A stretch of DNA of 64,000 nt from Mesorhizobium sp. (lineage in GTDB: Bacteria > Pseudomonadota > Alphaproteobacteria > Rhizobiales > Rhizobiaceae). The notes under the pieces are model-generated. The model ran no database searches. It was not told where the DNA came from and was given only the letters and a program-made list of their open reading frames with translations. This document shows positions 1 through 8,892 of the stretch, one piece after another (positions within the stretch are counted from its first letter, which is position 1; each line of letters opens with the position of its first letter). The stretch is from NCBI RefSeq assembly GCF_016793485.1, contig NZ_JAEULZ010000049.1:1-64000 (forward strand), read 5' to 3'. Made by a program: the position numbers and the translations under genes.

Positions 1-1
1 G

Positions 2-112
2 ATGAACCCCCAGGTCCGGGCCCCGGCGGAGACCAGCGGCAACGGCCGTGTCCTCCGTCGGGGCAAGAACACCGGCGGGGCGCGGGAGACCGGCCACGTA
101 AAATTTATATGA
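2..112 (+). CDS. possible 3' end of a gene truncated by the window edge
   Basis: One frame is open from the window edge to a TGA at 110-112. Almost every codon ends in G or C until the last few, as in real genes of this window. The visible residues are rich in Gly, Arg and Thr and match no family I recognise. It could be the C-terminus of an upstream protein or a chance open stretch in GC-rich DNA. Confidence 0.25.
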   Translation: MNPQVRAPAETSGNGRVLRRGKNTGGARETGHVKFI

Positions 113-234
113 GAGGCAAGGCCTCGTGCCCCGCTTCCCGACTTCTCCCTCCGTGGCGGGGAGCGTTCTTTGACAGAAGCCAGACTGCGAAAGCAGGGCG
201 TGGCAATGAAGAAGTGCGACCTTCGCGATTAGGG

Positions 235-397
235 TTCCTCGCTCCTGCGAAGCGGGGGAGAGGTGGATCGGTCCGCAGGACCGAGACGGAGTGGGGGAGC
301 AACCTGTCCAAAAAAGACGAGACAGTCAGTCTGCCAAGGACCCCCTCTCCGTCCGCTTCCGCTCCAAACCTCTCCCCCGCTTCGCAGGGGCGAGGAA
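235..397. repeat. long intergenic inverted repeat next to the iclR stop
   Basis: Two 30-base arms at 235-264 and 368-397 are reverse complements with a single mismatch. The intervening ~100 bases also contain GC-rich partly complementary stretches. The right arm ends exactly at the iclR stop codon (398-400, minus strand). The shape fits a dispersed intergenic palindrome of the kind common in rhizobia, and it may also fold at the 3' end of the iclR transcript. I saw no second full copy here. Bases 113-234 hold nothing else I recognise. Confidence 0.7.
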
Positions 398-1201
398 TCA
401 GCCTAGTCCCGCCGAAATCTCAGCGCATCTTTCCACGAGCGCGGCCCGGATCTGCTCGTAATCCTCCGCACGCTCGCGATGCTGGATGCAAGGGACCACC
501 ACGCTCGCGATCGCGCGCCCCGACTTGTCGAGAATGGGTGCGCAGATGTCGATCACGCCGACAAGGAAATGGCTTGGTGCAACGACCGAACCCGCCTTCG
601 CAATCGCGTCGATCTCCTCGTCCAGTCGGGCGAAGGACGAGTTGCCGCTGAGCAGCGCCAGGCTTTCCTCGATCATCGCTTTGCGACGGTCTTCGGGTTG
701 GAACGCGATGATCGTCTGGCCCGAGATCGCCTCCGTCGCGGCGTTGCCGTAACCCGGCTGCAGGAAGAAGTTGAATGCGGTCCAGGGTGGCGCCACGTTG
801 GCGATCACCACGGTCTGCCCCCGCGACACGACCACGAGATGCGTGGCGTGACCGATGGCATTCGCGAACCGCTCCATCGCTGGCAGGGCCACCTCGACCA
901 GCGTCCTCGATCGTGGCGTGCGCATGCCGAGTTCGAACAATCGGTTGCTGAGCGACAGGCGGTCGGTCGCGGGGTCGCGATGCAGGTAGCCGCGCTCGAC
1001 CAGGACAAAGACCATCCGGAAGATCTCGTTCTTCGAGCGCCCGAGCTGTTCGGCGATCTGCCTTGCTGTCATCGGCTCGGGCGATACCGCCAGCGCTTCA
1101 AGGATATCCAGCCCCTTTTCCAGCGCTGGGGCCGAATAGGCGGCGCGATCTTCGTTGGTCATCGTCACATCGTTAGTTTCATCTGCGGTACTTGACTTCA
1201 T
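398..1201 (-). CDS. IclR-family transcriptional regulator
   Basis: A 267-residue DNA-binding regulator. The N-terminal winged helix-turn-helix (about residues 25-85) contains ARQIAEQLGRSKNEIFRM, and the rest is the IclR effector-binding (GAF-like) domain, ending in a region with a Cys before the final helix. ATG at 1201 is chosen because AAGGGCGG lies 8 bases upstream; a TTG 24 bases further up has no such site. It is transcribed away from the importer operon at 1299, the usual position for the local regulator. An inverted repeat at 1229-1248 between the two genes is a plausible operator. The effector is unknown but probably the importer substrate or a breakdown product. Confidence 0.9.
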   Translation of the reverse strand: MKSSTADETNDVTMTNEDRAAYSAPALEKGLDILEALAVSPEPMTARQIAEQLGRSKNEIFRMVFVLVERGYLHRDPATDRLSLSNRLFELGMRTPRSRTLVEVALPAMERFANAIGHATHLVVVSRGQTVVIANVAPPWTAFNFFLQPGYGNAATEAISGQTIIAFQPEDRRKAMIEESLALLSGNSSFARLDEEIDAIAKAGSVVAPSHFLVGVIDICAPILDKSGRAIASVVVPCIQHRERAEDYEQIRAALVERCAEISAGLG

Positions 1202-1228
1202 ATGCGAAACCGCCCTTAATCGCAATCA

Positions 1229-1248
1229 GTGCTGGAAGATATCAGCAC
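1229..1248. promoter_or_regulatory. candidate IclR operator
   Basis: Six-base arms GTGCTG and CAGCAC flank an 8-base AT-rich centre in the 97-base gap between the divergent iclR and solute-binding-protein genes. The placement suggests an IclR site. Binding is inference. Confidence 0.4.
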
Positions 1249-1298
1249 AGGGGAACAAGGCACCTCTTTGGACGCGTGCCGATTTGTGGAGAACGATC

Positions 1299-2462
1299 GT
1301 GGACGAGAGACTGAAGATATTCCTGGATGCAAAGCTCAATGCCGATGTCAGCCGCCGCCGTTTCCTGCAGGGCGCGGCAGGCCTGTCGACCCTGACGGTG
1401 CTCGGCGCCGGAACGCATGCCTTCGCCGCCGACGGCAAGCTGGGCGGCGAACTGAACTTCCTCGGCTGGGACGGCGAGCATGGCGGCAATGTCGCCAAGC
1501 CTTTCCTCGAGGCCAACAACATCAAGATGAACGCCTCCTTCCAGTCCGCCGCCGACGAGGCGCTGACGCGGCTGAACACCGGTGGGCGCGGCTCGATGGA
1601 CATCCTGACGCCGAACAAGGATTTCCAGGCGGCCATCCTGAACGCGGGAACGGAGCTTTTCCAGCCGCTCGACCTCAGCCGCATCCCGACCGCTGCCGGC
1701 CTGTTTCCGGCGTTCAAGGATGCGCCATGGCTTGTGCGTGACGGAAAGACATACGGCATTCCGATCATCTGGGGCAACGAGCCTTGCGTCTATAACCCCA
1801 AGAAGTGGGACGCGATGCCGCCGAAATACACCGATTTCGCCGACCCGAAATTCAAGGGCGAACTGGTGTTGCTCGACGATCCGTTCGGCAACATCTGGCT
1901 GTGGGCGACCTCGCTCGAAATGCCCGAGCCGAGCCGGCTCACGGCCGCCCAGCTTCAGCAGGTGCTGGATGCGATGCTGAAGGTGAAGCCTAACGTCGTC
2001 ACGGTTGGTGCGTCGCATGGCGACATGGCCGACGTGCTCGTGCGCGGCGATGCTTCCATCGGCGTCGGCGGCTGGGCCTACCAGGTCATGATCGCCAAGG
2101 AAAAGGGCGTCGATCTCGTCGTCGGCTCGCCGTCCGTCGATGGGACGTTCTACTGGTCGGATTCCTACGCGATTGCCGTGGACGCCCCCAATATCGACAA
2201 CGCTTACGGCTTCATCGACTTCATGACCAAGCCGGAATCGAACGCCGCGCTCGCTGCCGAACTCGCGTCCGGCTGCACCGTCGAAGCGGCCTACGACCTC
2301 ATGCCCGAGAACATCCGCTCGATGTTCCCGTATGACAACGTCCGCAAGCCGGGCGGTGGAATCCTAGGCACGCAGACCGTCGTTCCTCCGCAGGAGCCGG
2401 ATGGCGACGTCGTCGGCGCGCCTGCGTGGGTCGAGGCCTGGCAGACCTTCAAGGCATCCTGA
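1299..2462 (+). CDS. ABC importer solute-binding protein, PotD/spermidine-putrescine type, Tat-exported
   Basis: A 387-residue periplasmic binding protein of the polyamine/opine-type family. The N-terminus has a twin-arginine export signal (SRRRFLQ, residues 18-24) followed by a hydrophobic stretch and an AFAA cleavage region. The mature part begins with a strand like GELNFLGWDGEHGG, typical of PotD relatives. GTG at 1299 is chosen because GGAG sits 7 bases upstream and it gives a compact Tat leader; the frame stays open upstream to 1155, into the iclR promoter. It heads the operon with two permeases and an ATPase. The ligand cannot be read from sequence; neighbours suggest an N-acylated or amidated amine or amino acid. 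Confidence 0.9.
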   Translation: MDERLKIFLDAKLNADVSRRRFLQGAAGLSTLTVLGAGTHAFAADGKLGGELNFLGWDGEHGGNVAKPFLEANNIKMNASFQSAADEALTRLNTGGRGSMDILTPNKDFQAAILNAGTELFQPLDLSRIPTAAGLFPAFKDAPWLVRDGKTYGIPIIWGNEPCVYNPKKWDAMPPKYTDFADPKFKGELVLLDDPFGNIWLWATSLEMPEPSRLTAAQLQQVLDAMLKVKPNVVTVGASHGDMADVLVRGDASIGVGGWAYQVMIAKEKGVDLVVGSPSVDGTFYWSDSYAIAVDAPNIDNAYGFIDFMTKPESNAALAAELASGCTVEAAYDLMPENIRSMFPYDNVRKPGGGILGTQTVVPPQEPDGDVVGAPAWVEAWQTFKAS

Positions 2463-2542
2463 GCCGAGCGTACGCGGCAGGTAGATTAAATCTGCCTGCC
2501 GCTTATCATTATCAGTCGTAATTTCATGGGCCTGACGGTGCA

Positions 2543-3415
2543 ATGTCGAGCGCGTCTACAGCATTGTCTGCTTCCAGCCGGCGTGGCCTGCACGCGATGC
2601 TTCCCGCGGGCATCTTCTATGTGGTGTTCTTCGCCATCCCCATGCTGTGCCTGCTCGTCCTCAGTTTCTGGCGGGCAAAAGGGTTCGAGTTGATCCCGGA
2701 TTTCACGCTGGACAACTACCACAAGATATTCACCTCGCCGCTCTACCGCGCGCTCATGCTGCGCACGATCGGCGTGGCCTTCACCACGGCGCTGATCGTC
2801 GTGCCAGTGGCCTTCGCAATCTCCTATGTCATGCGGTTCGTCTTCGAGCGCCGAGGCCAGTTGATCCTGCAGATCATCCTGCTGTCGCTTTTCAGCGGCT
2901 ACCTCGTGCGCATCTACGCCTGGCGCACCATTCTGGGAAAACAGGGGCTGCTCAACTCGACGCTACAGTGGCTCGGCATCATAGAACAGCCGCTTGAGTT
3001 TCTGATCTACAGCAACATCGCCGTGGTGATCACGCTAAGCGGGCTGTTGCTGCCACTCGCGGTCCTGCCGCTCTATTCGGCGATGCTCAACGTTTCGCGA
3101 GACTATATAGAGGCGGCGCGTGATCTCGGCGCCGGCAAGCTGCATACATTGCGCACTGTGCTGGTGCCCATGGTGATCCCCGGCCTTCGCACGGCCTTCG
3201 CCTTTGCCTTCCTGCTTTCGGCGGGCGATTTCGTGACGCCGGCGCTTGTCGGCGGCTCGCAAAGCATGCTCATCGGCAACATCGTCGCCGACCAGTTTCG
3301 CGGTATCGGCTCGAACTGGCCATTGGGTGCCGGCATGGCCTTCGTCGTCGTTGCCGTCATGCTCCTCGCCTATCTCACGGTGATGCGTCTGATCCGGTGG
3401 ATAACGCGATGGTAG
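2543..3415 (+). CDS. ABC importer permease, PotB-like
   Basis: A 290-residue inner-membrane permease with six predicted spanning helices. The cytoplasmic EAA loop that docks on the ATPase is visible as EAARDLGAGKLHTLRTVLVP (about residues 190-209). It follows the binding-protein gene by 80 bases and overlaps the second permease by a few bases. It belongs to the PotB/PotH branch that moves polyamines, opines and related cations, and should pair with the product of the next gene. Confidence 0.92.
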   Translation: MSSASTALSASSRRGLHAMLPAGIFYVVFFAIPMLCLLVLSFWRAKGFELIPDFTLDNYHKIFTSPLYRALMLRTIGVAFTTALIVVPVAFAISYVMRFVFERRGQLILQIILLSLFSGYLVRIYAWRTILGKQGLLNSTLQWLGIIEQPLEFLIYSNIAVVITLSGLLLPLAVLPLYSAMLNVSRDYIEAARDLGAGKLHTLRTVLVPMVIPGLRTAFAFAFLLSAGDFVTPALVGGSQSMLIGNIVADQFRGIGSNWPLGAGMAFVVVAVMLLAYLTVMRLIRWITRW

Positions 3416-4191
3416 CCTTGCGCAAAATCCTTCCGGCTTCCTTCCTGGCTGTCGTCCTGGCCTATCTATACGCGCCGATCGCGGTCATCGTGATCTTCTC
3501 GTTCACGACGTCGCCGCGCCTGAGCATTCCCATCGAGGGGCTGACACTGGCGTGGTACGCAAACGCCTTCGCCAACCCGCTGATCACGACTGCGCTCCGC
3601 AACAGCCTGATACTGGCCGTCATCTCCGCCGTGCTTTCGGGCGCGATGGGCGCTGCTTTTGCCTTCTGGCTCGTTACGCTCAAGCGTGCCCGTCTGCGAG
3701 CGACGCTGCTCACCGCAAGCCTCATGCCGGCGATCGTGCCCCTGCTTGTCATCGGCATCGCGCTTGCAGTGTTCTTCCGGGGTGTCGGCATGCAGCAGGG
3801 CTTGCTCAACGCCGCGATCGGCCATGTGCTGGTCAGCCTGCCCTTCGTGGTTCTCACCATGAATGCGCGGCTGGAAACCTTCGACTTCAGTGTGCTCGAA
3901 GCCGCGCGTGACCTCGGCGCGACGCCATCGCGGGCTTTCAGGGACATTACCTTCCCGCTCATCCGCCCGTCGGTGATCGGCGCTGCCATGCTGGCGGCGG
4001 CGCTCTCGCTCGATGAGTTCGTCGTGACGTGGTTCAACGTCGGCAACCAGCAGACGGTGCCCGTGCTGGTCTGGGGCCTGATGCGCCGCGGCATCGACCC
4101 TTCCATCAACGCCATCGCGACTGTGTTGCTTTCGGTTCTCGTCTGCCTCGTCGTCGCCTCCAACATCATCAATCGGAAGAAGGTCAAGTGA
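3409..4191 (+). CDS. ABC importer permease, PotC-like
   Basis: A 260-residue partner permease with its own EAA loop (EAARDLGATPSRAFRDITFP). ATG at 3409 overlaps the upstream stop (3413-3415) and has GGTGGA 7 bases before it; an in-frame GTG at 3397 is the alternative. With the preceding gene it would form the heterodimeric membrane pore of the PotABCD-type importer. The stop overlaps the GTG start of the ATPase gene, implying translational coupling. Confidence 0.92.
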   Translation: MVALRKILPASFLAVVLAYLYAPIAVIVIFSFTTSPRLSIPIEGLTLAWYANAFANPLITTALRNSLILAVISAVLSGAMGAAFAFWLVTLKRARLRATLLTASLMPAIVPLLVIGIALAVFFRGVGMQQGLLNAAIGHVLVSLPFVVLTMNARLETFDFSVLEAARDLGATPSRAFRDITFPLIRPSVIGAAMLAAALSLDEFVVTWFNVGNQQTVPVLVWGLMRRGIDPSINAIATVLLSVLVCLVVASNIINRKKVK

Positions 4192-5258
4192 CGACAGCAG
4201 TTGAGATCATCGGGGTGCGCAAGCTGTTCGGCGCGACGACCGCGCTCGAGCGGGTCGACTTCGAGGTCGGCGCAGGAGAATTCGTGTCGCTGCTGGGCGC
4301 CAGTGGCTGCGGGAAATCCACCCTGCTGCGGATCATCGCTGGCTTCGAAAGCCCGAGCGAAGGCAGCGTGCTTATCCACGGCGAGGATGTGACCCGTCTC
4401 CCACCGGAGCGCAGGCCGACCAATCTCGTCTTCCAGCGCGGTGCGCTGTTCCCGCACATGACCGTCCGCGAGAATGTCGGCTACGGACTGAAGGTGAAGG
4501 GCTGGGAGCGGACACGCATCAATTCCCGGGTCGACGAGATGCTCGCGCTCGTCCGCCTGGAACGGTTCGGCGACCGCGAGCCGGGCCAGTTGAGCGGTGG
4601 CCAGGCACAGCGCGTAGCCTTGGCGCGCGCACTCGCCAGCGAGCCGCAGGTTCTGCTTCTGGACGAACCCCTGTCGGCGCTGGACCTCAAGCTGCGCCAG
4701 CAGATGCAACTCGAACTGCGAGCGATCCAGAAACGGCTCGGGGCCACCTTCGTCTTCGTCACCCACGACCAGACGGAAGCGCTGGTCATGTCCGACCGCA
4801 TCGCGATCATGAACAACGGCCGCATTGTCCAGTACGGCACGCCGCGCGACATCTACCGCAAGCCGAATTCGGTGTTCGTGTCGAACTTCATCGGCGCCAC
4901 CAACCTGCTGCGCGGAACCGTCACCAGCGTCGAAAACGGACAGGCCTCGCTGCAGACCGGCAGCGGAACCTATGTGATCCCCGCGATCGGGTCACCGTTG
5001 AAAGCTGGGCAGCGCATGGTGCTGTCCGTCCGTCCCGAAGCCGTTCGGCTGCAAGGCGAAGGAGCCCGCGTCAGCGGCCTCGTCACTGAAATCATCTACC
5101 AGGGGAACAACATCCGGGTCGGCACGCGGCTGGACCCGGACACCATCTTCTGGGCTGAAGGACGCGACGACGAGTTTGACGGCATCGCCATCGGCGACAC
5201 GGTCGCGCTCGGCTGGGCCGAAGATGCGGCTACGATTCTGGAGGACGACGGCACATGA
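4188..5258 (+). CDS. ABC importer ATPase, PotA-like
   Basis: A 356-residue nucleotide-binding subunit. Walker A is GASGCGKST (about residues 38-46), the signature is LSGGQAQRVALARA, Walker B is VLLLDEPLSALD, and the switch His lies in VFVTHDQTEA. A C-terminal TOBE domain (about 270-356) follows, as in PotA. The start is GTG at 4188, overlapping the previous stop as GTGA, with GGAAGAAGG upstream; the frame stays open far upstream but only as a shadow of the permease gene. It would power the PotD-type importer encoded just before it. Confidence 0.95.
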   Translation: MTTAVEIIGVRKLFGATTALERVDFEVGAGEFVSLLGASGCGKSTLLRIIAGFESPSEGSVLIHGEDVTRLPPERRPTNLVFQRGALFPHMTVRENVGYGLKVKGWERTRINSRVDEMLALVRLERFGDREPGQLSGGQAQRVALARALASEPQVLLLDEPLSALDLKLRQQMQLELRAIQKRLGATFVFVTHDQTEALVMSDRIAIMNNGRIVQYGTPRDIYRKPNSVFVSNFIGATNLLRGTVTSVENGQASLQTGSGTYVIPAIGSPLKAGQRMVLSVRPEAVRLQGEGARVSGLVTEIIYQGNNIRVGTRLDPDTIFWAEGRDDEFDGIAIGDTVALGWAEDAATILEDDGT

Positions 5259-6742
5259 ACGCAAAACCTCACGCGGCCAGCCTTCTGATCCGCAATGGCT
5301 ACGTCATCACCATGGATGACGACGGCACGATCTTCGAGAACGGCGCGGTGGCCGTCGGGGAAAACGGCCGCATCCTCGCGGTGGGTGACGATGCAGAGAT
5401 CGCATCAGCCTACAACGCTGCAAAGACGATCGACGCGTTAGGCGCTCCGGTTCATCCAGGCTTTGTCGAATGCCACCTGCATGCGTCCTACCATCTGTTC
5501 CGCAGCGCGCTTCCAGACCAACTCGTGGAGAGCGAGTCCTTCGATACTTTCGAAGGGCACTTCTACAACACGGTGAACGACGAGGAGGAGTATTTCTCCG
5601 TGCTGCTCGCCTGCATGGAAATGGTGCGCAACGGCAGCACGTGTTTCATGGAAGCCGGAACCATCCTGACACCCGCCATGGCCGCCAAGGCCGCGAAGGA
5701 AGTCGGCGTGCGGGCGATCCTCGGCGATCCCTTCATCTGGGACCAGCCGCAGGGTTTCGCGCAGGGCAAGACCGACGACAAGCAGGACAGTTGCTCGACC
5801 TGTGCCGCGCAGGCGAAGCTGCATACGGTTTTGGAGCGCGCGCCGAAGACTCGGGGTGAAGCACTTGCGATCCTTGGAAACGAACTCAAGCGAAACTCTG
5901 ATCCCGATGCACTGGTGACGGGCCATGTCGCAGTGCTCGGCCTCGGGACGGCAAGCGAGGAGCTGATGATGGAGGCAAAGGCGTGTGCCGATGCCGCCTC
6001 GGTTACGCTCAACATCCATCAATCCTATAGCCCGGCAGACACCGAGGCGGACCGTAACCGTTTCGGCAAGGACCCGCTCGTGCACCTGCATGAAACCGGC
6101 TTCCTGTCGCGCAATGTCACGTTCGGCCACGCCAACCATTTGACGGACGCAGAGTGCGACGCCTTGCTGGACAGGGGAGCGTCCATAGCTTGGGCGCCGG
6201 CCGCGTCCATGATGTGGGGACACGGCAGTTCTTTGCATGGCCGCCATGCCGAGCTGTGGCGGCGCGGGGCCAGCATCGCACTCGGCTCGGATTCGCCGAA
6301 CTGGTCGAACGACTTCGACCTTTGGCGTCAGGCCAACCTCGCTGTCATGGCCGCGCGCGACGTGCACATGGATCGGACCTACATGATCGCCGAGGACGGT
6401 CTCTACATGGCGACACGCGGCGGTGCGCGCGCTGTCGGTCTCGAAAAGCAGGTCGGCTCGCTGGAAGTCGGCAAGCGGGCGGACATCGTCATCCACACGC
6501 TCGACCGTCCCGAAATGGTGCCGAGCACCAACATGATCCGCAACCTGTTCTACGCGTCGCGATCCAAGTCCGTGCATACGGTCGTGATCGACGGGCGGGT
6601 AATCCTCGAAGAAGGCCGTTTCACACAACTCGACGAACGGGCGATCTATGCCGAGGTGCGCAAGGCGTCGCGTTCGCTTCTCGCGCGGATGGGACACACT
6701 GTCGAAGCGAACGCCGTGCCGCGCATGCGACGGCTGGGATGA
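5255..6742 (+). CDS. amidohydrolase-superfamily deaminase/chlorohydrolase-type enzyme
   Basis: A 495-residue cytosolic metal hydrolase of the AtzA/TrzN/guanine-deaminase-like branch. The N-terminal metal motif HxH is at H74 and H76 (ECHLHASYH), a further His lies in TFGHANHLTD, and the conserved Asp lies in LGSDSPNWSND. The C-terminal strand (GKRADIVIHTLDRPE) is the usual composite domain. These enzymes hydrolyse C-N or C-Cl bonds in heterocycles and amidines. Its ATG overlaps the ATPase stop (ATGA), so the importer substrate is probably its substrate or a direct precursor. The exact compound is not deducible. Confidence 0.88.
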   Translation: MNAKPHAASLLIRNGYVITMDDDGTIFENGAVAVGENGRILAVGDDAEIASAYNAAKTIDALGAPVHPGFVECHLHASYHLFRSALPDQLVESESFDTFEGHFYNTVNDEEEYFSVLLACMEMVRNGSTCFMEAGTILTPAMAAKAAKEVGVRAILGDPFIWDQPQGFAQGKTDDKQDSCSTCAAQAKLHTVLERAPKTRGEALAILGNELKRNSDPDALVTGHVAVLGLGTASEELMMEAKACADAASVTLNIHQSYSPADTEADRNRFGKDPLVHLHETGFLSRNVTFGHANHLTDAECDALLDRGASIAWAPAASMMWGHGSSLHGRHAELWRRGASIALGSDSPNWSNDFDLWRQANLAVMAARDVHMDRTYMIAEDGLYMATRGGARAVGLEKQVGSLEVGKRADIVIHTLDRPEMVPSTNMIRNLFYASRSKSVHTVVIDGRVILEEGRFTQLDERAIYAEVRKASRSLLARMGHTVEANAVPRMRRLG

Positions 6743-6751
6743 GCAGCTGAC

Positions 6752-7840
6752 ATGGCGCAACCCGTTATCATCCATCTTGACGAGCGCATGTTCAGCGAAA
6801 GCGAGCGGCCGCTTGCCGCCAGCGGCGCGCTCGGCGTATCGGCGTTCCGTTATCGCTCAGGCGTTGCTGCGTTGCGCATCCAGAATGGCGTCGGATCGGC
6901 GGTACTCCTGCCGTTTCAGGGGCAGCAGATCTGGGATGCGGAATTCCTAGGGCGCAGGCTCACCATGCGCTCCATGTTCGATGAACCGATCCCGACACGG
7001 GACTATCTGGCAACCTACGGCGCCTTCTTCATCCACTGCGGCGGCACCTCGATGGGTAACCCCGGGCCCGACGACACGCACCCGCTGCACGGGGAACTGC
7101 CCAATCTTCCCTATCAGGACGCTGCCCTTGTCCTTGGAGAAGACAGCACCGGGGCCTATGTCGAACTGACGGGGTCGGGCTGGGACAGGCGGGCCTTCGG
7201 GCATGACTTCGAGGCTCGGCCCCGGTTGCGTCTTTACGAGGGTAAGACGTTTTTCGACGCGACGATCGAAGTCGAGAACCGATCGTTGAAGCCGATGCCG
7301 TTCCTCTACCTCGCCCACATCAATTTCCGGCCGGTCGATGGCGGCGTCCTGAGCGATACCGTTCGCGATGATGCCAGGGATGCGATCGTTCGCGTGCCGG
7401 ATCTCGCAGAGGACGCGACGCCGTCCGTCCGCGACTATCACGATGCGGTCGCGAAGAACCCTTCGCACCACCGGACGCTGGAAGACGGGCAGGCGATCGA
7501 ACCCGAGATCGTCCTGACCATGAAGGCTGCGGCGGACGATGACGGCTGGACACACGCCCTGCAGCGTCTGCCGGATGGCGGAGGTGACTTCGTCAGTTAT
7601 CGGCCGGCCGACCTTCCCTACGCAGTGCGCTGGATCACCCGGAGCGGCGATCAGGATGCGCTCGGCCTCGTCCTGCCGGCAACGGCCGCGCCTGATGGGC
7701 TCGCTGCGGCAACGAGGAACGGGCAACTGGTGTGGATCGAGCCTAGCCACGCTTTCCGAACCGACTTCCGCTTCGGCGCCCTCGATGCGTCTGCGTGCCG
7801 GGAACTGAATTCCACCATCGAAACAATTCGCGGCTCCTGA
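6752..7840 (+). CDS. DUF4432 / aldose-1-epimerase-like protein
   Basis: A 362-residue soluble protein with the beta-sandwich pattern of galactose-mutarotase-like DUF4432 proteins: HCGGTSMGNPGPDD near residue 95, a repeated strand core (ATIEVENRSLKPMPFLYLAH), and a late WIEPSHAF motif. Relatives lie beside sugar and polyol catabolic operons and are thought to act as sugar mutarotases or isomerases. A second member of the family is encoded at 41380-42489. It starts 10 bases after the amidohydrolase stop in the same operon. Its role among what look like nitrogen-compound genes is unclear. Confidence 0.8.
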   Translation: MAQPVIIHLDERMFSESERPLAASGALGVSAFRYRSGVAALRIQNGVGSAVLLPFQGQQIWDAEFLGRRLTMRSMFDEPIPTRDYLATYGAFFIHCGGTSMGNPGPDDTHPLHGELPNLPYQDAALVLGEDSTGAYVELTGSGWDRRAFGHDFEARPRLRLYEGKTFFDATIEVENRSLKPMPFLYLAHINFRPVDGGVLSDTVRDDARDAIVRVPDLAEDATPSVRDYHDAVAKNPSHHRTLEDGQAIEPEIVLTMKAAADDDGWTHALQRLPDGGGDFVSYRPADLPYAVRWITRSGDQDALGLVLPATAAPDGLAAATRNGQLVWIEPSHAFRTDFRFGALDASACRELNSTIETIRGS

Positions 7841-7869
7841 AGCCGCCACCCACAAGAAGAACGGATGCC

Positions 7870-8892
7870 ATGCTAGACACTCCGCAGAACTACACGGGAA
7901 ACGCCTTCACCAATATCGACTTCGAGAGGCAGGGGCGACAGCTCGGCTTCGTCAGCTTCCCCCATTCACCGCATGACGATGCGTGGGGCGTAACGCAGGT
8001 CCCGATCGCGGTTGTCGCGAACGGCACCGGCCCGACGGTCGTCCTCGAAGGCGGCAATCACGGCGACGAGTACGAGGGGCCGATCGTCATCAGCGAACTC
8101 GCCCGTGAGCTCGACCCAGGCGCCATACAGGGACGGCTCATCCTGATGCCGGCCAACAACGTGCACGCGGTGCGCGCCGCGAAGCGTACCTCGCCTGTCG
8201 ATGGCTTGAACTTCAACCGCGTCTGGCCGGGCGACGGGATGGGTACGATCACACAGCAGATCGCCGCCTATGTCTCGCAATGCATTTTTCCGATGGCGGA
8301 TGCTTTCCTCGACCTGCATTCCGGCGGGTCGTCGCTGGACATTCTTCCGAGCGCGATCATCGAGCCCACCACGGACCCCGACCTGCACCGCCGCAACGTC
8401 GCGGCCGTGCAGGCGTTTGACGCGCCCTATTCGGTCGTGGTCGCCAATCTCGGAGACCAGCGCACGGCTACCGCGACCGCCTGCCGGGCCGGTCTCGTCA
8501 CGGTCGGAACGGAGATGCGCGGTGGCGGAACTGTCTCGCTGGACGCGCTCGACGTGTGCCGCAAGGGCGTTCGCAACGTGCTCGCCCATCTCGGCGTCAT
8601 GGAGGGAGGCAGCGCGCAAAGGAACAACCGCCCCGTACTCGAACTGGCGGGCCCGTCGGCCTATGTCTATGCGCCGGTGGATGGGATATTCGAGCCCTTC
8701 CATGCAAATGGCGAAGCGGTCTCGGCAGGTCAGCCGGCCGGCCGCGTCCACCAGACATGGGACATCACCGCGGAGCCCGTAACGCTGCACTATGGCATCG
8801 ACGGCATCGTCTATGGAAAGAGGCATCCGGGGCGCGTCTCGCCCGGAAACTGCTGCGTCGTCGTCGCTTCCCCTTACGGGCAACGCGCATGA
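7870..8892 (+). CDS. M14-family zinc deacylase, EutE/DoeB-like
   Basis: A 340-residue metallo-hydrolase of the succinylglutamate desuccinylase/aspartoacylase group. Zinc ligands are visible as GGNHGDEYEGP (His and Glu) and LDLHSGG (His). The N-terminal half strongly resembles the ectoine-pathway enzyme EutE/DoeB, which removes the acetyl group from N-alpha-acetyl-diaminobutyrate. ATG 7870 is preferred, with AGAAG about 10 bases upstream; earlier in-frame starts run into the previous gene. It is followed directly by a PLP dehydratase, a pairing also seen in hydroxyectoine loci, but the ring-opening hydrolase of that pathway is absent here. Confidence 0.85.
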   Translation: MLDTPQNYTGNAFTNIDFERQGRQLGFVSFPHSPHDDAWGVTQVPIAVVANGTGPTVVLEGGNHGDEYEGPIVISELARELDPGAIQGRLILMPANNVHAVRAAKRTSPVDGLNFNRVWPGDGMGTITQQIAAYVSQCIFPMADAFLDLHSGGSSLDILPSAIIEPTTDPDLHRRNVAAVQAFDAPYSVVVANLGDQRTATATACRAGLVTVGTEMRGGGTVSLDALDVCRKGVRNVLAHLGVMEGGSAQRNNRPVLELAGPSAYVYAPVDGIFEPFHANGEAVSAGQPAGRVHQTWDITAEPVTLHYGIDGIVYGKRHPGRVSPGNCCVVVASPYGQRA

